Part shown: piece by piece, positions 50,966 to 60,544 of the stretch | Numbering within the stretch: the first letter of the stretch is position 1 | Layout of the letters: every line of letters starts with the position of its first letter | Source of the DNA: Enterococcus sp. ZJ1622 | Lineage (GTDB): Bacteria; Bacillota; Bacilli; Lactobacillales; Enterococcaceae | Direction: 5' to 3' | Assembly: GCF_011038845.1 (NCBI RefSeq) | Contig: NZ_JAAKDW010000004.1 | Coordinates: forward strand, 1-64,000 | DNA length: 64,000 bases | Translations under genes and position numbers: made by a program | The notes under the pieces: model-generated | Told to the model about the DNA's origin: nothing | The model's input: only the letters and a program-made list of their open reading frames with translations | Databases searched by the model: none

Positions 50966-51058
50966 GGGGACCTCCGCTTTCTTTTTCACAACTCTAGGAT
51001 TCTACCTAATAAATAGTAGTCATATTTTTTAAATAAATCAAGGGTTTTTGCAAAAGTC

Positions 51059-52432
51059 TTAGTTTAGATAAGGGAGTTTTTTCGCATATCCTTCTTTATT
51101 TATCTGTCTCGCACGTGCAATTGCCAACGCATATTCGGGAATATCATCTGTGATCGTTGAACCTGCTGCGATCGAGCTGTTCTTCGCCACGTCGACTGGA
51201 CCAATGAGATTTGTGCCTGATCCGATAAAACTGTGGTCGCCGATCGTCGTGTGGTGCTTGTTCTTGCCATCGTAATTGACAAAAACCACGCCGCAGCCGA
51301 CATTGATCTCTTCGCCTAAAGTCGCATCACCGACATAAGTCAAGTGGCCGACTTTTGTCTTTTTGCCGATCTGAGCATTTTTCACTTCCACGAAATTACC
51401 GATATGGACGCCTTCTCCGATTTCTGCTTTTGGACGCAAGTGTGCGTAAGGCCCGACATCTGCATGTTTCTTGACATAGCTGTTTTCGATAACAGAACGC
51501 TCCACTACGACATGGTCTTCGATCGTACTGTCTACGATGCGTGAATGTGCACCGATAACACAGTCTGATCCGATCACAGTGTCTCCTTGTAACTGTACGC
51601 CTGCTTCGATCACGGTATCTGGACCGATCTCAACACCGGCATCGATGTAAGTCGTTGCAGAATCAATAAAGCTGACCCCATTGATCATGTGTCCTTCATT
51701 GATTCGCTGACGCATGATCTCATTGGCTTTTGCCAAAGCGATCCGGTCATTGACGCCCATTGATTCTTCGAAATCTTCTGTCTGGTAGGCAGCGACTGTC
51801 TTTCCGTCTTCTTTGAGGATCTCGATGATATCTGTCAGGTAATATTCGCCTTGCGCATTGTTCGTTCCCACTTTGCTTAGTGCCTCGAACAAGGCTTCAT
51901 TATCAAAGCAGTAAGTGCCTGTATTGATTTCCTGTACCAATGCTTCTTCTGCCGTAGCGTCTTTTTGCTCAACGATTTTTTCAACGATCCCTACATGGTC
52001 ACGCAAGATACGTCCGTAGCCTGTCGGATCTTCGGCTTGTGCGGTCAAAATGGTGGCACTGGCGTTTTTCCCTTGATGATATTCAAATAAATTGTTCAAA
52101 GTCTCTGTCGTCAGAAGTGGTGTATCTCCGCTGATGACTAATGTGGTCCCCGCTTTTCCTTCTAAGAAAGGAGCTGCTTGTAAAACAGCGTGTCCAGTTC
52201 CCAGCTGCTCTGCCTGCAAAGCATAGCTGCTGCGGTCACCTAATTGTGCCTTCACCTGCTCTGCGCCGTGTCCTATGATCGTAATGATCTCATCGGGATT
52301 CGTTTCACTTACCCGATTGATGATATGTTCCACCATTGGTTTTCCGGAAACCGGATGTAATACTTTATATAATTTGGACTTCATACGGGTTCCTTTTCCC
52401 GCTGCCAAAATAATTGCATAACGTGCGTCCAA
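51059..52432 (-). CDS. glmU: Bifunctional UDP-GlcNAc pyrophosphorylase / GlcN-1-P acetyltransferase
   Basis: Two last steps to UDP-GlcNAc, the precursor of wall and teichoic acids. 457 residues: N-terminal uridylyltransferase with [17 protein letters not shown], and a C-terminal left-handed beta helix of hexapeptide repeats with the acetyltransferase site. The start is TTG at 52432, eight bases after AGGAG. A GTG nine bases earlier overlaps the ribosome site and is unlikely. It lies between purR and prs. Confidence 0.95.
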   Translation of the reverse strand: MDARYAIILAAGKGTRMKSKLYKVLHPVSGKPMVEHIINRVSETNPDEIITIIGHGAEQVKAQLGDRSSYALQAEQLGTGHAVLQAAPFLEGKAGTTLVISGDTPLLTTETLNNLFEYHQGKNASATILTAQAEDPTGYGRILRDHVGIVEKIVEQKDATAEEALVQEINTGTYCFDNEALFEALSKVGTNNAQGEYYLTDIIEILKEDGKTVAAYQTEDFEESMGVNDRIALAKANEIMRQRINEGHMINGVSFIDSATTYIDAGVEIGPDTVIEAGVQLQGDTVIGSDCVIGAHSRIVDSTIEDHVVVERSVIENSYVKKHADVGPYAHLRPKAEIGEGVHIGNFVEVKNAQIGKKTKVGHLTYVGDATLGEEINVGCGVVFVNYDGKNKHHTTIGDHSFIGSGTNLIGPVDVAKNSSIAAGSTITDDIPEYALAIARARQINKEGYAKKLPYLN

Positions 52433-52537
52433 CTGCGTCACTCCTAATTATAATTTGTTGTTTTCAGTGTAGCCCACTATGCCTATTTTTTCAACTGAAC
52501 TGACGATTTTTCTTGGCTATACCAATTATACCTCCAT

Positions 52538-52574
52538 AAAAAAAGGGATCGTAACATTGGTTTGTCACAATCCC
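52538..52574 (-). terminator. Terminator after purR and repeat array D
   Basis: GGGATTGTGACA pairs imperfectly with TGTTACGATCCC around a six-base loop, followed on the minus strand by seven T. Confidence 0.85.
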
Positions 52575-52649
52575 AGACCAGTCACTTTTGACCAATCAAT
52601 GGCGCTCCAAGTGCCCTCTTCAGGAATGGATCACTTGTACGCAAAACTA

Positions 52650-52957
52650 TTAAAAAGTATTTTTATCTTTGGTCATACTGCTTGATGCAGGACAGCTTTT
52701 TCACAACCTCTCCACTAAACGGTGTTCAAACAGCTTGCATCTTCGGCACTAAGCCCAAACAGACGAAAAACATGAAAAGCTATTTTTCTCTGTTTATTCT
52801 TACTGCTTGATGCAGAGCAGCTTTTTCACAACCTCTCCACTAAACGGTGTTCAAACAGCTGACCTTCGACATTAGTTCAGAAAAACGCAAAATATGGATA
52901 GCTATTTTTCATTTTTCTTCTCTAATGCTCAAGTCAAATCACTGTTTTCACAACCTC
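52650..52957 (-). repeat. Array D of the 120-bp hairpin repeat, three copies in minus orientation
   Basis: Copies read from 52957, 52835 and 52710 downward. The first base of GAGGTTGTGA follows the purR stop codon with no gap. Two copies are complete (122 and 125 bases). The third keeps only its first 60 bases or so, then sequence of unknown origin leads to the terminator at 52538-52574. Confidence 0.88.
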
Positions 52958-53776
52958 TTATTCCGAAAAATAATTTCCCGGCACAACTGTGATATTTTTC
53001 GTTTTCGTATCTACATCTTTCACATAAAGCAAAGAAGTGTAGTCATCGATTGCTCGATGGCCATTGAATTTGGATTCCGCAAAAACAGTGATCCCGACAA
53101 GCTCAGATTCAAATTCTTCGATCAAGCTCTTCATTCCGTTCACTGTTCCGCCGCCTTTCATGAAATCATCGACGACAAGTACACGGGAGCCACGTTTCAA
53201 ACTTCTTTTTGACAGTTCCATTTTTTCGATTCTTTCTGACGAACCGGAGACATAATTGACACTGACAGTTGATCCTTCTGTTATTTTAGAATCTCGGCGT
53301 ACGATAACGAATGGCGCGTTCAAATAATAAGAGACAGCTTGTGCAATCGGCACACCTTTAGTTGCCACAGTCATCACTGCATCGATTTTTTCGCCCAGAT
53401 ACTTAGAAGCGATGATGCGTCCTACTTGTCGAAGCAGTTCCGGTTCTCCAAGCAGATCAGATAAGTAAACGTATCCTCCTGGCAATAGACGATCCTGTTC
53501 AGACAAACGTTCAGCTAGCGACTCGATATACTTCTTTGCTTCTTCGTAGGAGATTTCCGGGATGAACAACACTCCTCCGGCAGCTCCTGGTATGGTCTCA
53601 AGTGTCCCATACCCTCTTTCTCTAAATGTTTTTTTGATGATCCCCAAATCTTCACTGATAGAAGATTTAGCAGATTCATAACGTTCGGCAAAGCTTGTTA
53701 ATGAAATCAATTCATGCGGATGATCTAATAAATACTGAGTCATGTCAACAAGACGCTCACTGCGACGTACTTTCAC
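52958..53776 (-). CDS. purR: Purine operon regulator PurR
   Basis: PRPP-sensing DNA-binding protein of the Bacillus type: an N-terminal winged helix (about 1-75) and a phosphoribosyltransferase-like domain with VLVVDDFMKGGGTV as the PRPP loop. 272 residues. It represses in Bacillus and activates in Lactococcus. GTG start, nine bases after AAAGGAG. A PurBox lies in its own upstream region, so autoregulation is likely. Confidence 0.94.
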   Translation of the reverse strand: MKVRRSERLVDMTQYLLDHPHELISLTSFAERYESAKSSISEDLGIIKKTFRERGYGTLETIPGAAGGVLFIPEISYEEAKKYIESLAERLSEQDRLLPGGYVYLSDLLGEPELLRQVGRIIASKYLGEKIDAVMTVATKGVPIAQAVSYYLNAPFVIVRRDSKITEGSTVSVNYVSGSSERIEKMELSKRSLKRGSRVLVVDDFMKGGGTVNGMKSLIEEFESELVGITVFAESKFNGHRAIDDYTSLLYVKDVDTKTKNITVVPGNYFSE

Positions 53777-53813
53777 CTATTTCAGCTCCTTTTAAGAAAT
53801 TTTATCGTTTTAC

Positions 53814-53878
53814 ATTATATAAGTTTTTATTCAAAAATTCGAGCATTTTATGAAAAAATAAGAAAATAGTTCGGCATT
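53814..53878 (-). promoter_or_regulatory. purR promoter with PurBox
   Basis: On the minus strand AATGCCGAACTAT (53866-53878) fits the Lactococcus PurBox pattern AWWWCCGAACWWT with one mismatch. A weaker copy with TGCTCGAAT lies near 53837-53847. TATAAT at 53814-53819 follows TCGAAT by 17 bases, so the weak -35 overlaps the second box. Confidence 0.6.
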
Positions 53879-53889
53879 TATCAAAAAAA

Positions 53890-53935
53890 AGAGAAAGCCT
53901 ACAGACATTTTTCGTGTCCATCGACTTTCTTTTTT
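53890..53935 (-). terminator. Terminator of the zinc transport operon
   Basis: AAAGTC...GGACA pairs with TGTCT...GGCTTT around CGAAAAA, then TCTCTTTTTTTT on the minus strand, close after the permease stop codon. Confidence 0.75.
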
Positions 53936-53942
53936 GCTTTTT

Positions 53943-54767
53943 TTAGTTATTTTTTCTTTTTACTGAGACAAAAATCCGTTTGATCAGATTCACGATCAGG
54001 AACAACGCGATAAATACTAAAGTAATCGTCGCACCTGGCGGAGTGTCCAGATAAAACGAACTCGTCAAGCCGGAAAGCATCCCTAAAAAACCGACAAAGA
54101 TGCTGACAGCAATCACTACGTTGAAGCTTTTGCCTAAACGCATGCCGATCGCAGCAGGCAAGACCATGATCGCTGAAATCAGCAATGCTCCGGCAATCGG
54201 AATCATCACGGCGATCGCTACTCCTGTCACCACATTGAACAGCATCGACATCCAGTGTACTGGAAGACCATCGACATGTGCGGTATCTTCATCAAAGGTC
54301 ATGACATACATCGGGCGTTTGAATAAAAAGAAGGAAATGCCGATGATTACGAACAAGATGCCTAGAAAAATCACTTGATCCCACGTGATCGTCACGATCG
54401 AACCGAATAAGTAAGACTGGATGCTTGTCGCAGAATTCCCGCCACTAAGGTTCATCAGCACTAATGCCAGAGCTAGCCCGCCCGCCATCAAAATCGCGAT
54501 CGATATCTCTGAATAAGTTCGGTAGATCGTCCGTAGGTATTCCAAAATAACTGCGGCAAGTACTACAACCAACATCGTTGTCACTGTAGGATTGATGTTT
54601 AGAAAGAAGCCAAGTGCCACACCTGCCAAAGAGACATGAGAAAGCGTATCAGCCATCAAAGACTGACGTCGGATCACTAAAAACACGCCTAGCATAGGGG
54701 CGATCCCCGCAATAAAAATCGCTGCGAGAAAGGCTCGTCTCATGAATTCATATGAAAGCAGCGCCAT
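53943..54767 (-). CDS. adcB: Zinc ABC transporter permease (AdcB/ZnuB type)
   Basis: Membrane subunit of a cluster-9 metal importer; 274 residues and about eight hydrophobic segments, with the ABC-3 family stretch [16 protein letters not shown]. It overlaps the ATPase gene by 28 bases, so the two are coupled. Zinc rather than manganese is inferred from the His-rich loop of AdcA and the Zur-type operator. Confidence 0.92.
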   Translation of the reverse strand: MALLSYEFMRRAFLAAIFIAGIAPMLGVFLVIRRQSLMADTLSHVSLAGVALGFFLNINPTVTTMLVVVLAAVILEYLRTIYRTYSEISIAILMAGGLALALVLMNLSGGNSATSIQSYLFGSIVTITWDQVIFLGILFVIIGISFFLFKRPMYVMTFDEDTAHVDGLPVHWMSMLFNVVTGVAIAVMIPIAGALLISAIMVLPAAIGMRLGKSFNVVIAVSIFVGFLGMLSGLTSSFYLDTPPGATITLVFIALFLIVNLIKRIFVSVKRKNN

Positions 54768-55420
54768 TGAGAATCCTCCTTTCTCACCAAACGGATCTGT
54801 CTATCCGCATATTGTTTGATGTCTTCGTGATCATGCGTGATCATCAGCACAGATTTCCCATGGACATGCGCACTGTGTCGGAGGAGCCGATAAAACTCAT
54901 TTCTCGATTCCTCATCCATTCCAGTCGTGGGTTCGTCTAAAACAAACAGATCCGGATCTGTTGCAAAAACACGAGCCAAACTGATCCGCTGTTTCTGACC
55001 GCCGGAAAGTTCGCCGATCCGTCGATTCCGCATATTCCACATACCGACTGCTTCCAGAGCTCGCTGGACATGTTCATGGTCTTTTTTCGACAAACGCTTG
55101 AACCATTTGCCGCGCGGGTAGCGCCCAGAACGGACCAATTCGATCACCGTACTGGGAAACCCTGCATTGAAGGAGGAAACTTGCTGCGGGATGTAGCCAA
55201 TACTCAACTTTTTGCCTTCCTGGTTTTTCTCGGCTATTTTCACCGTTCCTTTTGAAGGCTTCAATAAACCTAAAGATGCTTTTACCAGCGTCGATTTCGC
55301 TGCACCGTTCTCTCCTGTTAAAATAACGAATTCCCCAGCATCCACATGGTAAGAAACATCTTCTAAGACAGGTTCTTCATCATAATAAAAAGTCAAGTCG
55401 GATATCTCTATATAATGCAC
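54740..55420 (-). CDS. adcC: Zinc ABC transporter ATP-binding protein (AdcC/ZnuC type)
   Basis: 226 residues. Walker A is GENGAAKST, with Ala where most ABC proteins have Gly, a feature common in AdcC relatives. Signature LSGGQKQR, Walker B LFVLDEPT and a switch His (MITHDHED) are all present. It lies 22 bases after adcA. Confidence 0.93.
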   Translation of the reverse strand: MHYIEISDLTFYYDEEPVLEDVSYHVDAGEFVILTGENGAAKSTLVKASLGLLKPSKGTVKIAEKNQEGKKLSIGYIPQQVSSFNAGFPSTVIELVRSGRYPRGKWFKRLSKKDHEHVQRALEAVGMWNMRNRRIGELSGGQKQRISLARVFATDPDLFVLDEPTTGMDEESRNEFYRLLRHSAHVHGKSVLMITHDHEDIKQYADRQIRLVRKEDSQWRCFHMNS

Positions 55421-55442
55421 CTTATGACCTCCGTTCTATCTA

Positions 55443-56384
55443 TTAATTGATACTTTCTTTCAGTGCGTCCAGATTCTTTTCCATCACAGAGATATAATTC
55501 TCGCCATTTTTGATCTGTTCATTCGTCAGACTTTCTAATGGATTCAATACCTCTAGCTGCACACCTGTTTCACTTGATAATGTTTCGGCAACTTTCGAAG
55601 AAGCATTTTCTTCAAAGTAAATGACTTTGATATTGTTCTCCTTCACAAAATCTTTCAGTTCAGCCAATCTGCTTGGTGTTGGTTCTTGGTCTGGTGAGAC
55701 ACCGGAGATCGCAACTTGTTTCAAGTCATACTGATTGGCCATGTACGCAAATGCTGCATGCTGTGTGACGAATGTCCGATTTTTTGCATCTTTCAATTCA
55801 CTTGAATATTTTTGATCCAGTGCTTCCAGTTTTTTGATATAGGCATCCGCATTTTTCGTAAATGTTTCTTTCTTGTCTGGATACTGTTCACCTAATTCTC
55901 TGGCGATCGTCTTCACTTCTTGGATCGCAAGGACAGGATCGAGCCAAACGTGCGGATCGTACTCGTGGTCATGATGCTCATCAGCTTCTTCGCTATGTTC
56001 TTCCTCGTGTTCTTCTTGAGATTCCAACCGTTTGATCCCTTTGGCTGCCTCGATCATCTTCGTTTTGTCAGTATCTATTGAATCTTTCAGTGAGTCAACG
56101 AAAAATTCCATGTCTGAACTATTATACACGAAAACATCAGCATCGGAAATCTCTGCTCTTTCTTTTGCACTTGGTTCAAAATCATGGGGCTCGGTACCAG
56201 CTGGGATCAAAAGTTCGACGTCCCCCTCGTCACCTACGATCTCTTTCGTAAAATCATACATTGGATAAAAAGTCGTTACGATTTTCAAGTCCTCGTTTTT
56301 CGAAGAATCTTGAGAAGTATTCCCGCAAGCTGCAAACAATAAAGTTCCCGCAGCTGCTACAGCTGCTAAAAGATATTTTTTCAT
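55443..56384 (-). CDS. adcA: Zinc-binding lipoprotein of the Adc/Znu ABC transporter
   Basis: Extracellular solute-binding protein anchored by a lipid. 313 residues; the lipobox LFAAC places the lipidated cysteine near residue 20. A Glu/His-rich loop (EEHEEEHSEEADEHHDHEYD) is typical of zinc receptors, followed by HVWLDP. The ATG at 56384 follows AAGGAG by about ten bases. It leads the adcA-adcC-adcB operon behind a strong promoter and Zur-type operator. It lacks the C-terminal ZinT domain found in streptococcal AdcA. Confidence 0.93.
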   Translation of the reverse strand: MKKYLLAAVAAAGTLLFAACGNTSQDSSKNEDLKIVTTFYPMYDFTKEIVGDEGDVELLIPAGTEPHDFEPSAKERAEISDADVFVYNSSDMEFFVDSLKDSIDTDKTKMIEAAKGIKRLESQEEHEEEHSEEADEHHDHEYDPHVWLDPVLAIQEVKTIARELGEQYPDKKETFTKNADAYIKKLEALDQKYSSELKDAKNRTFVTQHAAFAYMANQYDLKQVAISGVSPDQEPTPSRLAELKDFVKENNIKVIYFEENASSKVAETLSSETGVQLEVLNPLESLTNEQIKNGENYISVMEKNLDALKESIN

Positions 56385-56409
56385 TTCAGTCCAGTGCTCC
56401 TTTCTAAGC

Positions 56410-56471
56410 AAATCGTAATTTTACGATTTATCGACGTGAACTAATGTATCAGAATAAAAAAACGCCGTCAA
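56410..56471 (-). promoter_or_regulatory. adcA promoter and Zur-type operator
   Basis: TTGACG (56466-56471) and TACATT (56443-56448) are 17 bases apart. Just downstream of the -10, AAATCGTAA and TTACGATTT form a perfect 9-2-9 palindrome (56410-56429), nearly identical to the Bacillus Zur box. A lone half-site AAATCGTAA lies upstream at 56515-56523. Repression under zinc sufficiency is expected. Confidence 0.8.
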
Positions 56472-56592
56472 TAGAAAACCGTCAATTTCTGATTTAAACA
56501 CCTATAAATCGATTAAATCGTAAAATAGATGAGTTTGCATTCATGTTTAGGTGCATCAAACGATCTTGTTTTTTCTGTTTTGACCAAGCCTC

Positions 56593-56642
56593 AAAAAAAG
56601 AGAAGGTACTGTGACAAAAATCTTGTCACAGCACCTTTTTTC
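56593..56642. terminator. Bidirectional terminator after ispE and repeat E
   Basis: AAGGTACTGTGACAA pairs with TTGTCACAGCACCTT (one mismatch) around a five-base loop, with seven A before and six T or more after. Confidence 0.88.
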
Positions 56643-56647
56643 CGAAT

Positions 56648-56768
56648 GAACGATGTTCCAGAAGTAGCTTCTTCGAAAAATAAGTCGGAATTCCACAAAA
56701 ATTTGAGAAGCATTTTTCGTAAATCCCTTCTTATTTTCTTGAAGCTGTTCACTTCTGTCACAACCTCT
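56648..56768 (-). repeat. Single copy E of the 120-bp hairpin repeat, minus orientation
   Basis: It starts GAGGTTGTGACAGAAGTG 19 bases after the ispE stop codon and ends with GAACATCGTTCAT, a variant of the usual end. Its outer arms (CAGAAGTG...CAGCTTCA / GAAGCTACTTCTG) resemble those of the copy at 47023. Confidence 0.85.
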
Positions 56769-56787
56769 AAACGTATTATGCTACTTT

Positions 56788-57636
56788 TTATAACGTTCGT
56801 ACTAAATAAACTTCATCGCAGAACCCTTTTAATCCATTATAAACTCTCTGCGCTCTCGAATAGTGTTGACATAAGGCAAATACAGTCGGACCGCTTCCGC
56901 TCATCAAGGCGGCGTCAGCACCATACCTGATCATCCGCTCTTTGATCTGCTGGATGATCGGATGTCTCTTTCCTGTCACGTCTTCTAAACTATTCCCCAT
57001 TTTTCCGATCATCTTTTGATAATCTTGTTCCTTGATCGCTTCGACAAGCCCAGCGATATCATGGTGACGGATGCTTTGCGTATCGACTTCTCGAAAGACT
57101 GTGCGTGTAGAGACACTCATTCTTGGTTTCACAAGTACTACCCAGCACTGGGGCATCGGCGGAAGCACATGGATGTCTTCTCCTTTTCCACCAATAAACG
57201 CTGTATTCCCATAGACACAGTATGGGACATCTGTTCCTACTTCAAGTCCGATCTCTGCTAATTCCTCAAGCGAACAGCCTAATCGCCACAACTGGTTGAT
57301 CCCTCTCAAAGCAGCTGCACAATCTGTACTTCCCCCGCCGAGTCCAGCAGCTACAGGGATATTTTTTTTCACAAAAATCTTGACACCTTTTTTTATCTGA
57401 TATTTATTTTTCAGCAATAACGCTGCTTGATAGACATTATTGCGCTGATCTACTGGTAAAAATGCTTTGTTTGTTTCTACGATGATCTGGTCTTCAGGTA
57501 TTTCTTCAAAGAACAAGTGATCTGCTAAATCCACGCTCGACATAACCATCTCTAGCTCATGGTATCCATCGGGTCGCTTATATAATACATCTAGCCCTAA
57601 GTTTATCTTAGCTGGCGCTTTTTCAATCAATTCCAT
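56788..57636 (-). CDS. ispE: 4-diphosphocytidyl-2-C-methyl-D-erythritol kinase
   Basis: GHMP kinase fold, 282 residues: KAPAKINLGLDV at the start, the ATP loop PVAAGLGGGSTDCAAAL and MSGSGPTVFAL at the end. In plants and many bacteria it acts in the MEP isoprenoid route. Enterococci use the mevalonate route instead, and an IspE homologue near purR is a known puzzle in these bacteria; its real substrate may differ. The start at 57636 is inferred from the family N-terminus; an ATG four codons earlier is possible. Confidence 0.88.
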   Translation of the reverse strand: MELIEKAPAKINLGLDVLYKRPDGYHELEMVMSSVDLADHLFFEEIPEDQIIVETNKAFLPVDQRNNVYQAALLLKNKYQIKKGVKIFVKKNIPVAAGLGGGSTDCAAALRGINQLWRLGCSLEELAEIGLEVGTDVPYCVYGNTAFIGGKGEDIHVLPPMPQCWVVLVKPRMSVSTRTVFREVDTQSIRHHDIAGLVEAIKEQDYQKMIGKMGNSLEDVTGKRHPIIQQIKERMIRYGADAALMSGSGPTVFALCQHYSRAQRVYNGLKGFCDEVYLVRTL

Positions 57637-57828
57637 CCTCTCACCCATTCGAAAAGTCTAAGTCGAAAGTATTCTATCATAGGGGAAAATAAAAGTATAG
57701 CTTACTCCTAATCAATTCTACCATCACTCCGTTGTCAAACGATCGGTCAATAAATGCAAGATCAGGACTGTCCTTTCTCCTGACCTATGATTTCCACGAA
57801 AAGCAGCAGCTGTCAAAAAGCTACTTCC

Positions 57829-60402
57829 TTACAATTCCGTCAATACTTCTTCTGCTAAACTTGGGTTTTTCCCTTTTCCCTTTCCTATCAAAATAAAAAG
57901 TTGGAAGGTCGCAAAAACGAAACTGCTTCCCTTCATGTAGGCAAAATAGCGCCCTTCCCATCGTGTCACATATTTTACTTTTTCTTCATAAGCCGATTGG
58001 AAGGAATAAAAGAAATTGCCATAGCTGTAAATGATGTGCATGACTTTTTCCTCAAAGAAAGAAAAATCTGTCTCTCCTACATTTGCCAACGGTGCTAAAC
58101 CGAGATTTGCTTCATGATACCCTTTTTTCTGATAAGTAACAAATAGATTTGCCAATAAATAATCCGCTAGTTCTCTCGGCTGATCAGGAAGTATACGCAA
58201 AAGGTCATAGCCGATTTGTTCATCGTCGATCGGTTGTGAAGTGATGAAACCAACGATCTGCTGTTCTTTTCGCACGACACCAACGCCGCTAGACAATACA
58301 TACGCCTCATCGAAACGTCCTACGGAAAAATGTTTTTCCCGAGCACCTTGCAGCCATTTTTTCGAGACATCGCTGATGGAATGGAACAGCTCTTCCGGCA
58401 GTTTCTCATACCATGTGAAATGGTACCCTTCATTTTCTAGACGCTGATGCTCTAGCTTCTGATTCGCCCAAGGCAGCGTTTCAGCTATCAGATCGACAAG
58501 ACCAGCCTCGCCGACTTTGGTGAAATGGAAACCGACTTCATGCAAGAGGACGACATATTTTTCCGATACTTTGTAAAAAGCAAGCTGGTATCATAAACAA
58601 TCCGCTCTTTTCATGAAGGCATTCGTTGCAGCACGGACCATCTGAGGATTGCCAATCGGATCGCCCAAAACAAAACATTTGTTTCCTTTGATCTGGTAGC
58701 CGAAAACCACTTGGTCTTGATCATTTTCTTTGTAATAAAAATAACTATATCCCGACAATTGGAGATAATGACTGGCTGGCGTACCGCCAAATTTGTTCAG
58801 CAACTTCTCAAACCGTTCCTTCTCAAAGTCTTGCCCTAACTGTTCTGTGTTATCCGCAAGGTACTGATAAAGAGCGACTAAAGCCAGTAAAGAGATCCCT
58901 AGTCCGATCAAGCCCGAAAACCAGACATCATCTGATGGGAACAGCACGAATCGGCTAGCTGTCACTGTCCCTTTCCACAAACTGCCGTTATGATAGCCTG
59001 CGATGGCATACACAATGAATAAAAAACCAAAGAGACAGGCATCAAATAGCATCGCTCCCCAGGAATAAACGAATTTTTTCCGATAAAATTCCTTACGCGA
59101 CAGCCACACAGCTAGCAAGATCAAAATATAGACGAGGATCAGCTGCCAGGAAAGCGTTCGACTGATCGTGTTTAAGATACCGAATGACAGTACGGCAATC
59201 GTCGGCAGGAATGCTTTTTTCACTTTTACCGAAAGTGCCCTAGCTAGCCCAAGAAGCAGGAAGCCGACTAACAGGTTCAGTGTCTGGTCCAGAAAATTGA
59301 ATGAAAAAGGTAAAAGAATCTGGAACAAACGACTGACCGCCGACAAATTCGTGATCGTGGATAACAACACCATCATGATACCGGCAAAATAGACAGCTGT
59401 CACCAAGATGACATGAGCCACTTTCTGGAAAAACAGCCGTGGAATGTTATCAAGAAATCGATTGACCTTCACACCTGTATGAGTGAGGAACAAAACGATC
59501 CCTGTAAGAAACGGCACGACATAGTAAAACAGCCGATAGTACAGCAGCCAGACAACGGCGATATCCTGTGGAACAGACAACTGGCTCATCCCTAAGATCA
59601 TCAAGACATCGAAAGTCCCCATCCCACCAGGCACCATCGTCAGCATACCGATCAGTGTAGCGATGATGAACATCGGGTAGATTGAAAGAAATGAGATATC
59701 GATAGCCATCAAACGACCAATCAGCAAGAAAACAGCGAGTGCCCCTGTCCATTGTCCGAATGAGGCAACTAGCAGACCGACCAAGCCTTTGGGATAAAAT
59801 TCTGAGAATAGCGTTTTTCTTTTCAGATAAGCAAAAAAGAAGATCACAGGCGCTACGAAGCTCCCGCCAAGCAGCCAGATCCAATAGCTTCTAAAAATGC
59901 TTTCTGACTGGATGAAAAACACGTCGATAAATGTCACCAGTGACCAGACGGACAATCCAGTCAGCATGAACAAAGCGACTTTTGAAACAGTGGCTAAGAC
60001 CATCTTCCGGTTCGTTTCTTTTCCGTAAAAGCTTGCTCGGAGACTAGCGCCCACCACACCGCCGAATCCGGCTAAATTATTGATGGTGTTAGTGACCCAG
60101 GCAGCAAGGAAAAAATCCTGCCGCTTGATCTTAGGTTTCCCTTGTTTTTCTAACACTCGGATCGTCACCCAATCGTACAAAAGCATCGGCACTACACCTA
60201 AGAGACCAATTAGGATCATCAGCAGGATCGTTAGATGGCTCTGCTGGTTCATGGTTTGCCAGATGGCTTGCCAGCTCATTCCATGAGCAATATTTGCGAC
60301 TTGATTCGCAACAAAGACTAAAACCGAGCCAAAGAAAATCAGCTTTAAAATCAGGCTGTGGTTTTTCATCCATTGAAGTATCAAGTGGATTTTATTTTTC
60401 AC
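57829..60402 (-). pseudogene. mprF: MprF (phosphatidylglycerol aminoacyltransferase/flippase) interrupted by an in-frame TGA
   Basis: The frame spans 858 codons, the normal MprF length, with one TGA at 58591-58593 after residue 603. Before it come the GTG start (AAGGGG five bases upstream), about 14 membrane segments of the flippase part and the first third of the cytosolic synthase domain. After it, the same frame continues without a shift (YQLAFYKVSEKYVVLLHEVGF) for another 253 codons to a natural stop, preserving the rest of the synthase domain. MprF adds Lys, Ala or Arg to phosphatidylglycerol and protects against cationic peptides; without its C-terminus the synthase should be inactive. 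Enterococci usually carry a second mprF, not in this window. Confidence 0.88.
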
Positions 60403-60544
60403 ATTTTCCCCTTCCCCACATTTAAACTTTCCAGATATATCTCAATGTTATCTTATTTACTTTCTTTTTTCCACTTTTGGCGTATTTCTTTACTTGCGCT
60501 TCTTTAGAAAGAAAGTTATTCTATGGCTAAAAGGAGAGGATACC

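Noticed and set aside
58591-58593. TGA in mprF as a selenocysteine codon
   Set aside because: No selenocysteine insertion structure is evident, and enterococcal MprF is not a known selenoprotein.
58545-58640. mprF as two separate genes or a frameshift
   Set aside because: Both parts are in one frame with only a TGA between them, and the C-terminal part lacks a ribosome site and standard start.
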